Shown here: one piece after another, positions 33,628 through 43,084 of the stretch
Position numbering within the stretch: the first letter of the stretch is position 1
Layout: every line of letters begins with the position of its first letter
Source: Gigaspora rosea
Taxonomy: Eukaryota; Glomeromycota; Glomeromycetes; Diversisporales; Gigasporaceae
Assembly (NCBI GenBank): GCA_003550325.1
Contig: QKWP01000683.1
Span: forward strand, 123,226 to 187,225
Reading direction: 5' to 3'
Length of the DNA stretch: 64,000 nt
Program-made: the position numbers and the translations under genes
The notes under the pieces: generated by a model
What the model saw: only the letters and a program-made list of their open reading frames with translations
Database searches by the model: none
Told to the model about the DNA's origin: nothing

Positions 33628-34385
33628 TATCTCCTATGTAATTATATATGTTGTGAGGATGTAGTTTGTACCTTTCTTATAAATATATCAACTATACGCT
33701 ACTAATACCAACTAAAACTACTCTAACTTAACCCTAATAATGGTGAAAGGCGACGATTGAGGCATGGATTGACTTGGTCCGAGTAATTAAGATTGAAATA
33801 GAGCTCTTAGATTATGTCATGAGGCTCTAATACAAGGTCACAGGATTTTGGGATGTTTATGCAATATCACGTATTGGTAGGTTATTGGTTTATAATAATA
33901 ATAGTGTTACAGTACTAGAAGCCTTCTTTAATTCCGATAAAGTAACAATCACACGGCTCCTGAGATCCCCGACTTTGGGGTGTGAAGCGGTGTGCAAAAG
34001 GAAAGTATAGTTTCTTTTATGTCTGTAAGAAACTATACACTTCTCTAAGGCAGTTCGGTATAAAACAACAAGAGATAATATACAGTTTATTAATTTAACA
34101 AGAGGGCTATTCCAAGGTGTCTGTTCTTTAGAAATCCTAAGAGTTTATTAATAATAATAGAAGAGGGTAATAAATATAAAGGAAAGTATAAAATACAATG
34201 TCTGGATCTGTCTAAAACTTTTTTTTTTTTTTTTTTTTTTTAAAGCGAGGTCTTGGCTCAGGTTTTATTATTATAATATACGTAGTTACATCTAATTGCT
34301 TGTGTGTACATATATATTTTCAAAACTAAAGCTTGGGCTAGTTTACCCACGACCCATACTTTGCTAGGCAGGGTCAAAGACCTCA

Positions 34386-37300
34386 CTAGTCTATGAAATG
34401 ATTAATGTATTGAGGTGAAGTATTATATATCGTGAATAGTCTTGACCATTTGTCAATCTTTAGTAGCTTATTGTTTTCGGATGTTTGTGGGTGATGATTC
34501 TGAGATATCATCTGGGCTGTGGACTGTTTTATGGGGATTTCTCTGTTGTCGTCTTCTTGTTCGCTTCTTGTGTTGTTCGTGTACTTGTATTCGCATCTTG
34601 GCTTCCATATTTTCTCATGTATTTCTTTTGCAATGTGGTGGAGGATCAGTTGTGGTATGTATGTTTGTATTTTCCCCTTTACGGCCGCAATCCTATTTAT
34701 TTCTTTTGTTGCCAAGGACGGAAGTATTCCTAAAGTAACTCTATTAATAGTGGGGTTTTGGGGGTCAGAAATGCTGATATTGTTAGTAAGGATTCTGGTG
34801 ATCTGGGTTGTTTTTGCTTCAGAGTATGTTTGATGTTTTTTAAGTATTTTTGCTATAACATTAGTGAGTAGGTGTCGTAGGCTCGTAGTATTCTCTGGAC
34901 AAGTCAGGATGTGGTAACATGTTTCGATGGCCTCTGCACATCTCAAACATGTCGGGTTGCTGTATTTTACGGGGTCCCTGACATGTAACACGTCCATCGT
35001 GGGGAGTTCTTCTAGTAATAGTTTTATTTTGAATGCCTTCAACTTTGAATATTTGGGGTTTGTCTCTCTCTTTGTAGGTGTACACTTGTAGTTTATGTAA
35101 GCATAAAATGTTGACCAGTCTGCGTCTTCTCTTAGCTGGTCCCAGATTTGTACCCGTATTTGAGAGCACCACTGCGCGATATTAGCTGCGTTTTGTATAT
35201 GTCTAATGAACCTTCTAGTTCTGTGTTCTACAGGGTCGTTTAGCCATTTTATCTGGTATGTGTCATATCTGATTGCGTCATGATTAATTTCCGTGGCTAG
35301 AACGTATGTTGGAATGTTTGGAGTATTGTAGGTTTGTTTTTGGTATTCGAAAGTGCAAACAATGTTTTTCCTAGCAGTTAGTGTTGCCCAAGTCAGCCAG
35401 CTGGGCCAGTTGTTCGTTGTGCGGGTTAGATAGTGAATATAAGGTAGAGTGCATGTAATTTCGGTTGCTTTGTGACAGAAATTCTTGTTGTTAGATATTA
35501 TGTGAACTTTGGATCCTTTCTTTGCTACGTTTGCTATATGTATGAGTGCCGTAATTAGGTTTTTCATTTGTGTTGGCCATAGTTTGGTTTCAACTAGTAT
35601 TTTGATTTTTTCTGGGATTGTGAAACATAAGATCCCCTCCTTTTCGATGCCATCTACAGTTCTTCTGTGAGGTTTGAGTTGGATAGTTAGTCGTTTGGTC
35701 TTCCATAGTTCGCTTTCTATTTTTTTTGTGATAGGTCCATGCTGTTGAGCAGTAATTAGGTTTGTATGATCGTTGTGGGGTTTGTTGTAAGTTCTTGGTG
35801 CAATGCTCCTGTGCTGTATTTGAGTTAAGTCTTGGGTTTGTATCCGTAGTCTTTTTTTACAGTCAACATAGATAGTCTGTAGCTTGTCGATATGTATCTT
35901 CTTCGTGCATCTTTCTTTTGCTAGGGCAGGGTTATTGAGCCAACATCCCTTGCATTGCTGTAACGTTCCTGTCGAAGGTAAAAGTATCCAGTGATTCACC
36001 AGTGCAGTATTGTCTTTTTTGAGTGATGAAATCCTGCCAATAAACCCTGCATTGTTTGCTCTTTGTGTTATCCAGTCTTTTCGTTTCCAGGTTGGCTTGT
36101 AAAATATGTAAGTTGGATTCGGCTTTATTGGGGTTAAATCTCTGGTCTGTATTTTTTCTTTTAGGGCCTGCCCCACCTGTTCGTACCATTTTGGTTGGCG
36201 CCCTCTAGGGATCCCTTGTATGTTGTGTGGTAGGTAGAACCACGGGATTGTATCTTCGCACTTGTAGTCTAGGAATTGTTCAACAAACTTAAGATTGATT
36301 TTATTGAGTTTGGATTTGATTAGGTGGGGTTTAGGTAGTAGCCTTATCACTGTATTTATTGAGGTTCCTTCCTCTTTAATTGGTTCAGGCCATTCAGTTG
36401 TTCTATTATGGCTGAAGGATATGCCTAGCGTTTGTATGTCTCGTAGTATTTTTGCTGTTGTAGTTTTTTGTTCACAACTGGGTAGTACATAGTCCGGGTG
36501 TTCAAGAATTGATAGATTTGTCAAAGCAGCGTCTTGAATTTTTTGAAGGCGATACTTCAGGGTGGATTGGTTGAAGTCTTGATCATTCAACTGTCTGTGT
36601 ATCATAGCAAGGTGTTGCTGTGCCTGTATATCCTCAACTTTTTTTAGCCCGTATATTTGATGATTAAATATCGTTGAATTTGGGACAGATCGGGCGAGGC
36701 CTGCTTTTCTTTTAATGGCTCCGACGTAGGATTGGGTTATTTTATTACACATAGTTTCCGGTATGCATGTGTTTTGAACTCTATATCCAATGCGCGTTAA
36801 AATTACAGCGTTAACAATGTATATCGCCTGTTTCTCTGTGATTCTTGCATTCTTTATTCTGTTTATGGCTGTTTTTGCTTCCTCGAAAATAGTGTCCAAT
36901 ATTGGTTTGTGGTGTTTGCCAGTTGTGAAGTAGCATCCAAGGATTCTAAAGCTCTCCTTGTGGTCTGTGGCTTTGATTGTTATTCCGTTGAATTCGACTT
37001 CTGGTTGTGTGCTCGCATTTATAGTGGCCAGAGTAGATTTGCTTGGGTTTATTCTTATGTTGGTTAGTTTGAAGAAGGATGTTGCTACGTTCAGAATTTG
37101 ATCCAGTTCGTCTCTGGATTTCGCGATCCATACAGTGTCGTCCATGTATGCTGAGACTGGTCTATTCAAATAGAGGGGTGATCTACAGGTATGATGATGC
37201 ATTTGGTATCCTGTAAACTGTTTGTTAATGGTTGTGAGTAGAGGGTCATAATAGATTCTCCACAATAGTGGAGCTATCGTCTCCCCTTGATCTATGCCGT

Positions 37301-39509
37301 CGTGTACGGGGTAAGGTGCCGTGGTTCCATGGCTAGTTATCACTGTATTATGTCTGTTAGTGAAAATGTTTGTTATAAGTTCCACCATTTGTTCAGGGAT
37401 TTTGATCCTTCTTAATGCTGTTGCTAGAAGCGGGATGTGTATCGTGTCGTAGGCCTTAGAGATGTCCTGGCAGAGCAGCCATGCCTCCCTTTTGCTTGCA
37501 TGAGCGTCCTCGATAACATGGGTGATCGTGGAGATGGGGATCTCAGTGGAGGTATTGGGCAAGGCAACATGGTTGCATGGATGAAGTATTGGGTACTTTC
37601 CCAAGATTTTGTTCAGCCTTTGGGTTAGAATTTTCGTCAAGATCTTGCGTGCGTGCTCAACGAGGGTTATGGGCCTAGTTTCTGAGAGTTGTCCTGAAAA
37701 TTTCTGTTTCTTTGAGATTGGGTATATTCTGCTATGATGCCAAGATTTAGGTACCGTCCTCAATTCTAGGCAAGCGTTAAGAATCTTGAGAAACTCTTCT
37801 CTGGTGCGGGTATTAAGGTGTTTGAGCATCTCGTTGGAGATGTTTTGTGGACCGGTTGCTTTGTCTGTTGGTGCCTCGCTCAGGGTTGTCACCAGTTCGT
37901 CCATAGTGATGGGGTCCATTGCTCTACAGTACCATTCTGGTGCAATTGTTCGTATGGGTTCATATTCTTGTGCCCACTCTGGCCATTGTGTTTGGTCAGT
38001 GGGGTTCAATTTAGTCCACTGTTCGTAATGGTTTCTTATCTCCTCTTTTATTTGCTTAGGCTGAGTGATGATAGAGTCGTTCTTTTTTATGTTATGAATT
38101 ATTACTGGGTCTATACGCCTGTTTAGTACACTGTCTATCATTTTTGTAGTATTTTGAGCGAAGTTGTTATGCCGCTTGTTGATGTGTTTCTCAATTTCTT
38201 CCTTGTGCGCCAGGTTATTTTCTATCTTTCTGGCATTACGTATTGCTCTTTGGGCCTTTTTTACTTCTATTATCTTCTGTTGTTGTGACGCAGGTGTATC
38301 TTTGTCTGACCAGTTTGTAGATAACTCAGTCTGTGCGCTTTTATTAATGAGTGAAATTTCTCTATTTATGTGGCTGTAGTCCATCAGCTCGGGATCTTCT
38401 GAGAGGGTTCTTAGTAGGCTGTTGATTCGTCTTAGTGTGGCGTGCAATTTAGTCGCTTTCCGAGAAAAGGCATAGAATGTTTTGGGTGAAACTTGGGACT
38501 TTGGAATGGTGGTGTCTGCTGCACTTCTGATGGCTTGCTCCATTTGGTTCCATCTATGATTAAGGTGTTTAGTGGTCGTTATACATGACTGTGTCCCTTC
38601 TATAGTTTGTATCAATTTTCCCTGCACTCTGTTCGCAAACTGTTCCCAGGCTTCTTGTGTCATGTCCTTATACAAGTATATAGTCCTTTTTCTTTTTTTG
38701 TTCCTAAAGTGTTGTGTAGGTCGGTGGGTTGTCCACGAGGCCCTAATCAACTTGTGGTCGCTGTTAGTGGTGCTTTGTAGGTCATTGATTTCCGGTTTGG
38801 TAGTTGTTAGAATCATGTCTCGCGAGATGTATATATCGTCAATTTGGCTAGTTGAAGAGTTTCGTGACCAGGTTGGGGACGAAATGTCAAAGTATTGGAA
38901 GAGACTAATTATTCCCATGGGGTTGAGCTCGTTAAAGAGGTCCATCTTTTTCGTTCCATGTTTCCATCGATCGTGATTGAAATCACCCATTAGTACCGTA
39001 CTGTAATTTTTGCTGGAAGATTGTCTTGCCCAGTCTGCTACGACTCTTTGGGTCTTCATGTTAAGTTGTTTATTGCCAGGGGGTAGATATATCGAGATGA
39101 CTCTCAATTTTTGACTTCTGGGGAAAAACAAATCAATCATTATGGCAGTGCCTGGTAGGGTTTTAATGTTATGAATATAGGGTTGTAGAGTTCTCCTGAT
39201 GGCCAAAGCCGTTCCCATGCTGGACTGTTGTTTGAGTGAGACCACTTCGTCGCTATTAGCAGTATAAATGCAAAAGTAGGGGTTAGCTAGAAAAAGACGA
39301 TGGTTGCTTGCTTCTGCTATTTTAGTTTCCGTCATGCTGACTATGTCCAGTGCCTGTTCGTGACAGAACTCTATCCATAATCTATATTTAAGTGGCTCGT
39401 TTATGCCCTGTACGTTGTGTGTAGCAAAGTTAATCTGATTAGTATATTGCTGTTCTGGGGTAGTGTCATGAGACTGTGTGTCTCGAGATTCTATAGTTGG
39501 GTCACTCAT
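34386..39509 (-). CDS. LINE ORF2: endonuclease-reverse transcriptase with long C-terminus
   Basis: 1707 aa. Residues ~25-255 form an APE-type endonuclease: FATHNVQG (Asn32), TETK (Glu61), GDFNHD (Asp176, Asn178) and SDH (250-252). Residues ~540-870 are the reverse transcriptase: QDISKAYDTIH (Asp682), GIDQGETIAPLLW and AYMDDTVW with catalytic Asp790 and Asp791. The ~800 residues after RT include a stretch at ~1290-1370 (DGIEKEGILCF ... SKVHIISNNKNF) that resembles an RNase H fold with altered acidic residues, and a CCHC zinc finger at 1521-1537 (Cys1521, Cys1524, His1533, Cys1537). The protein nicks target DNA and primes cDNA synthesis on the element's own RNA. It is much longer than most ORF2 proteins (about 1000-1300 aa). 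Start chosen at the ATG overlapping the ORF1 stop. Confidence 0.95.
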   Translation of the reverse strand: MSDPTIESRDTQSHDTTPEQQYTNQINFATHNVQGINEPLKYRLWIEFCHEQALDIVSMTETKIAEASNHRLFLANPYFCIYTANSDEVVSLKQQSSMGTALAIRRTLQPYIHNIKTLPGTAIMIDLFFPRSQKLRVISIYLPPGNKQLNMKTQRVVADWARQSSSKNYSTVLMGDFNHDRWKHGTKKMDLFNELNPMGIISLFQYFDISSPTWSRNSSTSQIDDIYISRDMILTTTKPEINDLQSTTNSDHKLIRASWTTHRPTQHFRNKKRKRTIYLYKDMTQEAWEQFANRVQGKLIQTIEGTQSCITTTKHLNHRWNQMEQAIRSAADTTIPKSQVSPKTFYAFSRKATKLHATLRRINSLLRTLSEDPELMDYSHINREISLINKSAQTELSTNWSDKDTPASQQQKIIEVKKAQRAIRNARKIENNLAHKEEIEKHINKRHNNFAQNTTKMIDSVLNRRIDPVIIHNIKKNDSIITQPKQIKEEIRNHYEQWTKLNPTDQTQWPEWAQEYEPIRTIAPEWYCRAMDPITMDELVTTLSEAPTDKATGPQNISNEMLKHLNTRTREEFLKILNACLELRTVPKSWHHSRIYPISKKQKFSGQLSETRPITLVEHARKILTKILTQRLNKILGKYPILHPCNHVALPNTSTEIPISTITHVIEDAHASKREAWLLCQDISKAYDTIHIPLLATALRRIKIPEQMVELITNIFTNRHNTVITSHGTTAPYPVHDGIDQGETIAPLLWRIYYDPLLTTINKQFTGYQMHHHTCRSPLYLNRPVSAYMDDTVWIAKSRDELDQILNVATSFFKLTNIRINPSKSTLATINASTQPEVEFNGITIKATDHKESFRILGCYFTTGKHHKPILDTIFEEAKTAINRIKNARITEKQAIYIVNAVILTRIGYRVQNTCIPETMCNKITQSYVGAIKRKAGLARSVPNSTIFNHQIYGLKKVEDIQAQQHLAMIHRQLNDQDFNQSTLKYRLQKIQDAALTNLSILEHPDYVLPSCEQKTTTAKILRDIQTLGISFSHNRTTEWPEPIKEEGTSINTVIRLLPKPHLIKSKLNKINLKFVEQFLDYKCEDTIPWFYLPHNIQGIPRGRQPKWYEQVGQALKEKIQTRDLTPIKPNPTYIFYKPTWKRKDWITQRANNAGFIGRISSLKKDNTALVNHWILLPSTGTLQQCKGCWLNNPALAKERCTKKIHIDKLQTIYVDCKKRLRIQTQDLTQIQHRSIAPRTYNKPHNDHTNLITAQQHGPITKKIESELWKTKRLTIQLKPHRRTVDGIEKEGILCFTIPEKIKILVETKLWPTQMKNLITALIHIANVAKKGSKVHIISNNKNFCHKATEITCTLPYIHYLTRTTNNWPSWLTWATLTARKNIVCTFEYQKQTYNTPNIPTYVLATEINHDAIRYDTYQIKWLNDPVEHRTRRFIRHIQNAANIAQWCSQIRVQIWDQLREDADWSTFYAYINYKCTPTKRETNPKYSKLKAFKIKLLLEELPTMDVLHVRDPVKYSNPTCLRCAEAIETCYHILTCPENTTSLRHLLTNVIAKILKKHQTYSEAKTTQITRILTNNISISDPQNPTINRVTLGILPSLATKEINRIAAVKGKIQTYIPQLILHHIAKEIHEKIWKPRCEYKYTNNTRSEQEDDNREIPIKQSTAQMISQNHHPQTSENNKLLKIDKWSRLFTIYNTSPQYINHFID

Positions 39510-41481
39510 ATTCCATGGGTTGGGTATCTTGGGTTCTGGGAGCGTAATTGTTGAGAATGTCCCAGGTCGGCTCAGGGAGATCTGGAACGTCAGTGAAGTG
39601 TAGGGGTAGTGTATTGAAGATGAAGTATTTGTGAAGTAAGTCTTCGGTAGGGGAGATGTCTTCGTATCTTTTAATAGGTAAGTTTAGGTGTTGGAGTTCA
39701 GGAATTTGGCTTGACAATTCCATGACCTGGGCCAGTTCATTGGGTAACCTGGGGTTGTCTTTTGTATGTGATCCATCGCTCACAGGGATATCTATCCAGG
39801 AGTCAGGGATTTTGTAGAAGAAGTATTTCTCTCGTAGCTTCCTAGCAATCTCTACTAGCAGTTTTGGAGATCTTATTGGAGTAGTGAGATTGATGTTTTG
39901 CACCAATTCAGGCTTCTCTGGTAGAGGTGGTTTGTCAGTCGGGTTGACCGTCATATAATGTGTCGGAAGTGGGATGGTGAATCTGTATTTGCTTTCTATC
40001 TCAGCGATGAAGGCTTTGGCCAGGTTGATGTCTTCGATGGGGAAGTTGTAGTGTTGCTTAACTTTCACCAGTGCAGGATCTGTGGGCAGCTTGTCTTTGG
40101 TAATGAAAAAATCCTTGGGAATTCTTTTAAAGGAGTAGTGTTCTCTCAGAATTTTGACCAGGCTTCTAAACTCTGTATCATTCTTTGGGTCACAAGGGAA
40201 TAGATGGCGTGTTGCAGAGTTGAGTTCCTGGGGAGTAGTTGGTAACGGTTCATTTTTTGCAGGCACGTTAAAGTATGCCACTAGTATTCTGTCGAACTTG
40301 TAGAACTGTTTTAGTTTCTGTCTGTAATTAGATAGTTCCCGGAGCTCTGCTCTTTCCGTAATTGGGAACAGGTCCCGGACCGAGGGATGTAACTTAGAGG
40401 GATCTTCTGGTATGTCTACTAGTGTGTGTACGAAGTAGTTATCGTTGAGCTTATCAAACTTAAATCCTTTCCTAAGGGCCTCTACTACAACTCTTGTGTT
40501 CAGGCGATTTTTGAGCGGGATACTATAAGGCAAGGCATCACGGATCTCTTGGCTAATCAACTGTGAGAATTCCGGAAGGGGTTGTAATAGTTCGGAGTGT
40601 ACCTTATGAAGACAAGATCTTGTCTCCTCGAATGACAGTTTTGGTGCCAAGTTTAGATAGTAATATGTGGCTCGGATGCAGTCGTGTGGTCTAATCAATA
40701 GAAAGTCCAGATTCGTTATAAAGTCCACTGCAAGTTTGACCTTTAATTTTTGGTAAATCTGATCACGGTTGTTTTTATTGATGAAATTGGTTGTATAAGT
40801 TCTTCTATATTTCTCTAGCGCCAACTGATATAGGGTGTTAAATTCTTGTTGGTGTTGCGGTTGAGTGGCTTTGACTCTTGAAAAAGAGCGAAAGAAAGCT
40901 GTGTCCATGTATTCTAGTTTCAAATTAATTGCTTTAGGGATGTTGAGTTCGGTTGGTCTAGTCTCAAGTTTGTGCTTCAGGAACTTTTTTAGTTCCTTGG
41001 TAGAGTTGAAGGCTTCTACGATCTTCTCGTATGACCATAGAGCCTGATCAAAGTCCTTATGCCGTCTCTTTGCCCTTGTTTTCAGAACTCCATTGCACCA
41101 GTCATTGCCTCTGACAGACCTGCTTTGGATGACCTTGATTGGTGATACAACTCTGCTATAGAGTTGACGGAGTTGATTGATCTTAGTCGGGGAAGGTGGT
41201 TTAGTGCCGTCCCTAGGCAATTCCATTGGAGATCTTGGAGCAGATTCAATAGTTGAGTTTGATTGTTGTTCCAAGTAGGTTCCACATTGTTTGTCATGAT
41301 CAACCTGGAGTTGTAGGTCCTGTGGAGTGATTTGTATTGAAACTGGGTCCACCCATGGGTCAAGATCTGATTGCGGCACGGAGTTGTAGTTTCCGAGGTC
41401 GGTCGGCTGAGTATGCTGGGTCGGGTAAGTAATTGGTTGTAGCTCCGGGTGATGTGCAGATACCTGCGCCAATTTTCCCAC
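39502..41481 (-). CDS. LINE ORF1: putative RNA-binding protein with ~54-aa repeats
   Basis: 659 aa, proline-rich N-terminus (1-100), basic segment ~105-145 (VRGNDWCNGVLKTRAKRRHK), then a long helical region. From ~325 to 640 it shows six diverged repeats, each with a core like K-[FY]-x-F-x-x-[IL]-x-x-x-[YFW]: KGFKFDKLNDNYF at ~338, QFYKFDRILVAYF, EHYSFKRIPKDFF, SKYRFTIPLPTHY, EKYFFYKIPDSWI and HKYFIFNTLPLHF, spaced 50-66 residues and followed by acidic-proline linkers. I see no RRM, CCHC knuckle or esterase motif. ORF1 proteins usually bind the element's RNA; that role is assumed here. The frame is intact and the stop overlaps the ORF2 start by 8 nt. Confidence 0.9.
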   Translation of the reverse strand: MGKLAQVSAHHPELQPITYPTQHTQPTDLGNYNSVPQSDLDPWVDPVSIQITPQDLQLQVDHDKQCGTYLEQQSNSTIESAPRSPMELPRDGTKPPSPTKINQLRQLYSRVVSPIKVIQSRSVRGNDWCNGVLKTRAKRRHKDFDQALWSYEKIVEAFNSTKELKKFLKHKLETRPTELNIPKAINLKLEYMDTAFFRSFSRVKATQPQHQQEFNTLYQLALEKYRRTYTTNFINKNNRDQIYQKLKVKLAVDFITNLDFLLIRPHDCIRATYYYLNLAPKLSFEETRSCLHKVHSELLQPLPEFSQLISQEIRDALPYSIPLKNRLNTRVVVEALRKGFKFDKLNDNYFVHTLVDIPEDPSKLHPSVRDLFPITERAELRELSNYRQKLKQFYKFDRILVAYFNVPAKNEPLPTTPQELNSATRHLFPCDPKNDTEFRSLVKILREHYSFKRIPKDFFITKDKLPTDPALVKVKQHYNFPIEDINLAKAFIAEIESKYRFTIPLPTHYMTVNPTDKPPLPEKPELVQNINLTTPIRSPKLLVEIARKLREKYFFYKIPDSWIDIPVSDGSHTKDNPRLPNELAQVMELSSQIPELQHLNLPIKRYEDISPTEDLLHKYFIFNTLPLHFTDVPDLPEPTWDILNNYAPRTQDTQPMEYE

Positions 41482-41973
41482 ACCTGTTGTGTTGTTGTTG
41501 TGGAGTGACGTTATATCAATTTTTGTCGGGGATAAGCCAATTTCTCCACTTTTTGTTGTTACGACTAGTGTAATATGGAGTGCCAGTTCGGAGGAGGCAG
41601 TTTGTGAGGTTCAGGCCTTCTTAGAAAGCCTTGTATTAACTGTGGGTCGCGAACTTATTTGCTGGTCACTGTCTTCCATTTCTACGTCCATCATTACAGA
41701 GGGCTTTTCTCTTTTGTCTTCCTTTTTGTTTTTTGTTTCCCCCGAAGGGGCAGGTTAACTAGTATGCGTGTAAAGGAGTCTGGTGTTTCGTATTCTTTTC
41801 TTGGTCTTTTCAGTATACCCAGACTGTGCTTATAACTGCTGGTCTTTATTAGTCTTCTTTCTGGCCGGAGGCCGCTTTACGCTTATTTATTTTATCTAGG
41901 CTTGGCGTTTTTTGTTTATTTCCGGTAGCTCTGTATGTGGTTTAGTGATCTACGGGAAAAAATTTTATCGTTG
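41482..41973 (-). other. LINE 5' untranslated region
   Basis: About 490 bp, distinctly more GC-rich than the surrounding DNA. It probably contains an internal promoter, but no motif stands out. Confidence 0.5.
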
Positions 41974-42192
41974 TGGATCTGTCTAAAACTAAGGGAAATA
42001 AGGTGGATTTATATATCTATTGAACTAAGCGTCGCTAAGCATCGTTAAGCGTTGCTAAGTGTCATTGAGTATCATTGCACATCAATTTCGCATATCACTA
42101 TTACTAAATACAGTTATTACAAAATTTCCTTATTAAGTTCTAATTTCTTAACTTAATTTCTACCAAAATTAACTAAAACCTATTCTATAACA

Positions 42193-42208
42193 TTTCTCTC
42201 CCCTTTAA
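42193..42208 (-). other. Gypsy-2 polypurine tract
   Basis: Minus-strand TTAAAGGGGAGAGAAA lies directly against the 3' LTR. Confidence 0.7.
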
Positions 42209-42209
42209 G

Positions 42210-42988
42210 AACGAACTCCGTGAGTTCTAATTTGGAAAAGAACTTGAGAAAGTTCTGTATCTGTTAACCTCGTAATCATTGTATAAGTAATATAGGTTGT
42301 TCGTGAAAAGTTTTCTATTGGTCAGTTGGAGAAAAGCAATTTCATCCATTTGGCACACTTCCATGTATCTCGGGCTCTTCTTTCTCCTTGAGTCTTCTCA
42401 ATTATAGATCAAATATCTTCTTGAGCATTAGGATACTTGTCTATAAGGTTATCAAGACAATAATAAGCTTCGAGCAGCTTAGTTTGGTCTTGTTAGTTTC
42501 TAGTACGAGTTTTGATTCGTTTGAGAATTTTCTGCAATTTCTCTTGATATGTTATTCCAGTATACAGAGGAATAGAAGTCTAAGTTAGAGGTCTACAAGG
42601 TTGGATAATATCTTGTATAATTCTGTTTAATTTTTTAGATAATGGAGCAGGGTTAACTTCTTTTTGATTAGTAATTGGAACCGATAATGTTTCTTCTTGT
42701 ATGTCTTCTAATTCTAAGTTTGGGTTTATTTTTTCTATGTCATTCACTTCTGGTAAATTAATTTTTAATTGTTCTGTGTCTTTTAGAGTATTCGAGTCTG
42801 GCTCAAGAAAAGAAGTAATTAAATTAGTAAGGTTAATAGTCTAAGTGGTATCATTATTATCACATAACCATACACATTGTGATGTAATCCACAATGTATT
42901 ATTTTGGGCAGCATTATCTTGTTTCCATGTCTGAAAAAGGTATTGGAGGACTAACAAGGTTTGAAGTTGCAGTGTAGGGTTGGTCATT
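42210..42988 (-). pseudogene. Gypsy-2 extra 3' frame (downstream of integrase)
   Basis: From an ATG at 42988 (MTNPTLQLQTLLVLQYLF) one frame continues with four to five stops: an acidic middle with INLPEVNDIEKINPNLELED, then YQEKLQKILKRIKTRTRN and LLEAYYCLDNLIDKYPNAQE. The last part resembles the Gypsy-1 frame at 18395-18658. The stops are TAG, TAA or TGA at places where CAG, CAA or CGA would fit. About 240 codons. No known domain recognised. Confidence 0.55.
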
Positions 42989-43084
42989 TTTGGAAAAAAT
43001 TTCAAAAGAGGTAGTTGTATAAATATATTTTAAGGTTTTACGAATTAAATTGTATGTTTCATCCCTTTGTAGATCAAATTTCTT

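Larger units (their letters stand above)
34220..41973 (-). mobile_element. full-length non-LTR retrotransposon (LINE), apparently intact
   Basis: 7754 bp inserted in the Gypsy-2 LTR with a perfect 17-bp duplication TGGATCTGTCTAAAACT (34203-34219 and 41974-41990). The poly(A) tail appears as poly(T) at 34220-34241. It has a 5' leader of ~490 bp, ORF1 of 659 codons, and ORF2 of 1707 codons overlapping ORF1 by 8 nt in an ATGAGTGA arrangement. Neither frame has a stop or frameshift. This is the youngest large element in the window and the only one that looks autonomous. Clade not assigned. Confidence 0.96.
33905..42192 (-). repeat. Gypsy-2 3' LTR, split by the LINE
   Basis: The left part is 33905-34219 and the right part 41991-42192 (517 bp together), starting TGTTACAGTA and ending TATAACA. 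The right part has a 10-bp tandem motif around TAAGCGTCGC (42025-42060). Confidence 0.93.

Noticed and set aside
34442..38976. Plus-strand open frames of 80-134 codons opposite the LINE
   Set aside because: They are antisense shadows of the intact ORF2; no domains or start context.
39958..41758. Plus-strand frames opposite LINE ORF1 and its leader
   Set aside because: Antisense shadows, cysteine- and leucine-rich by complementarity.
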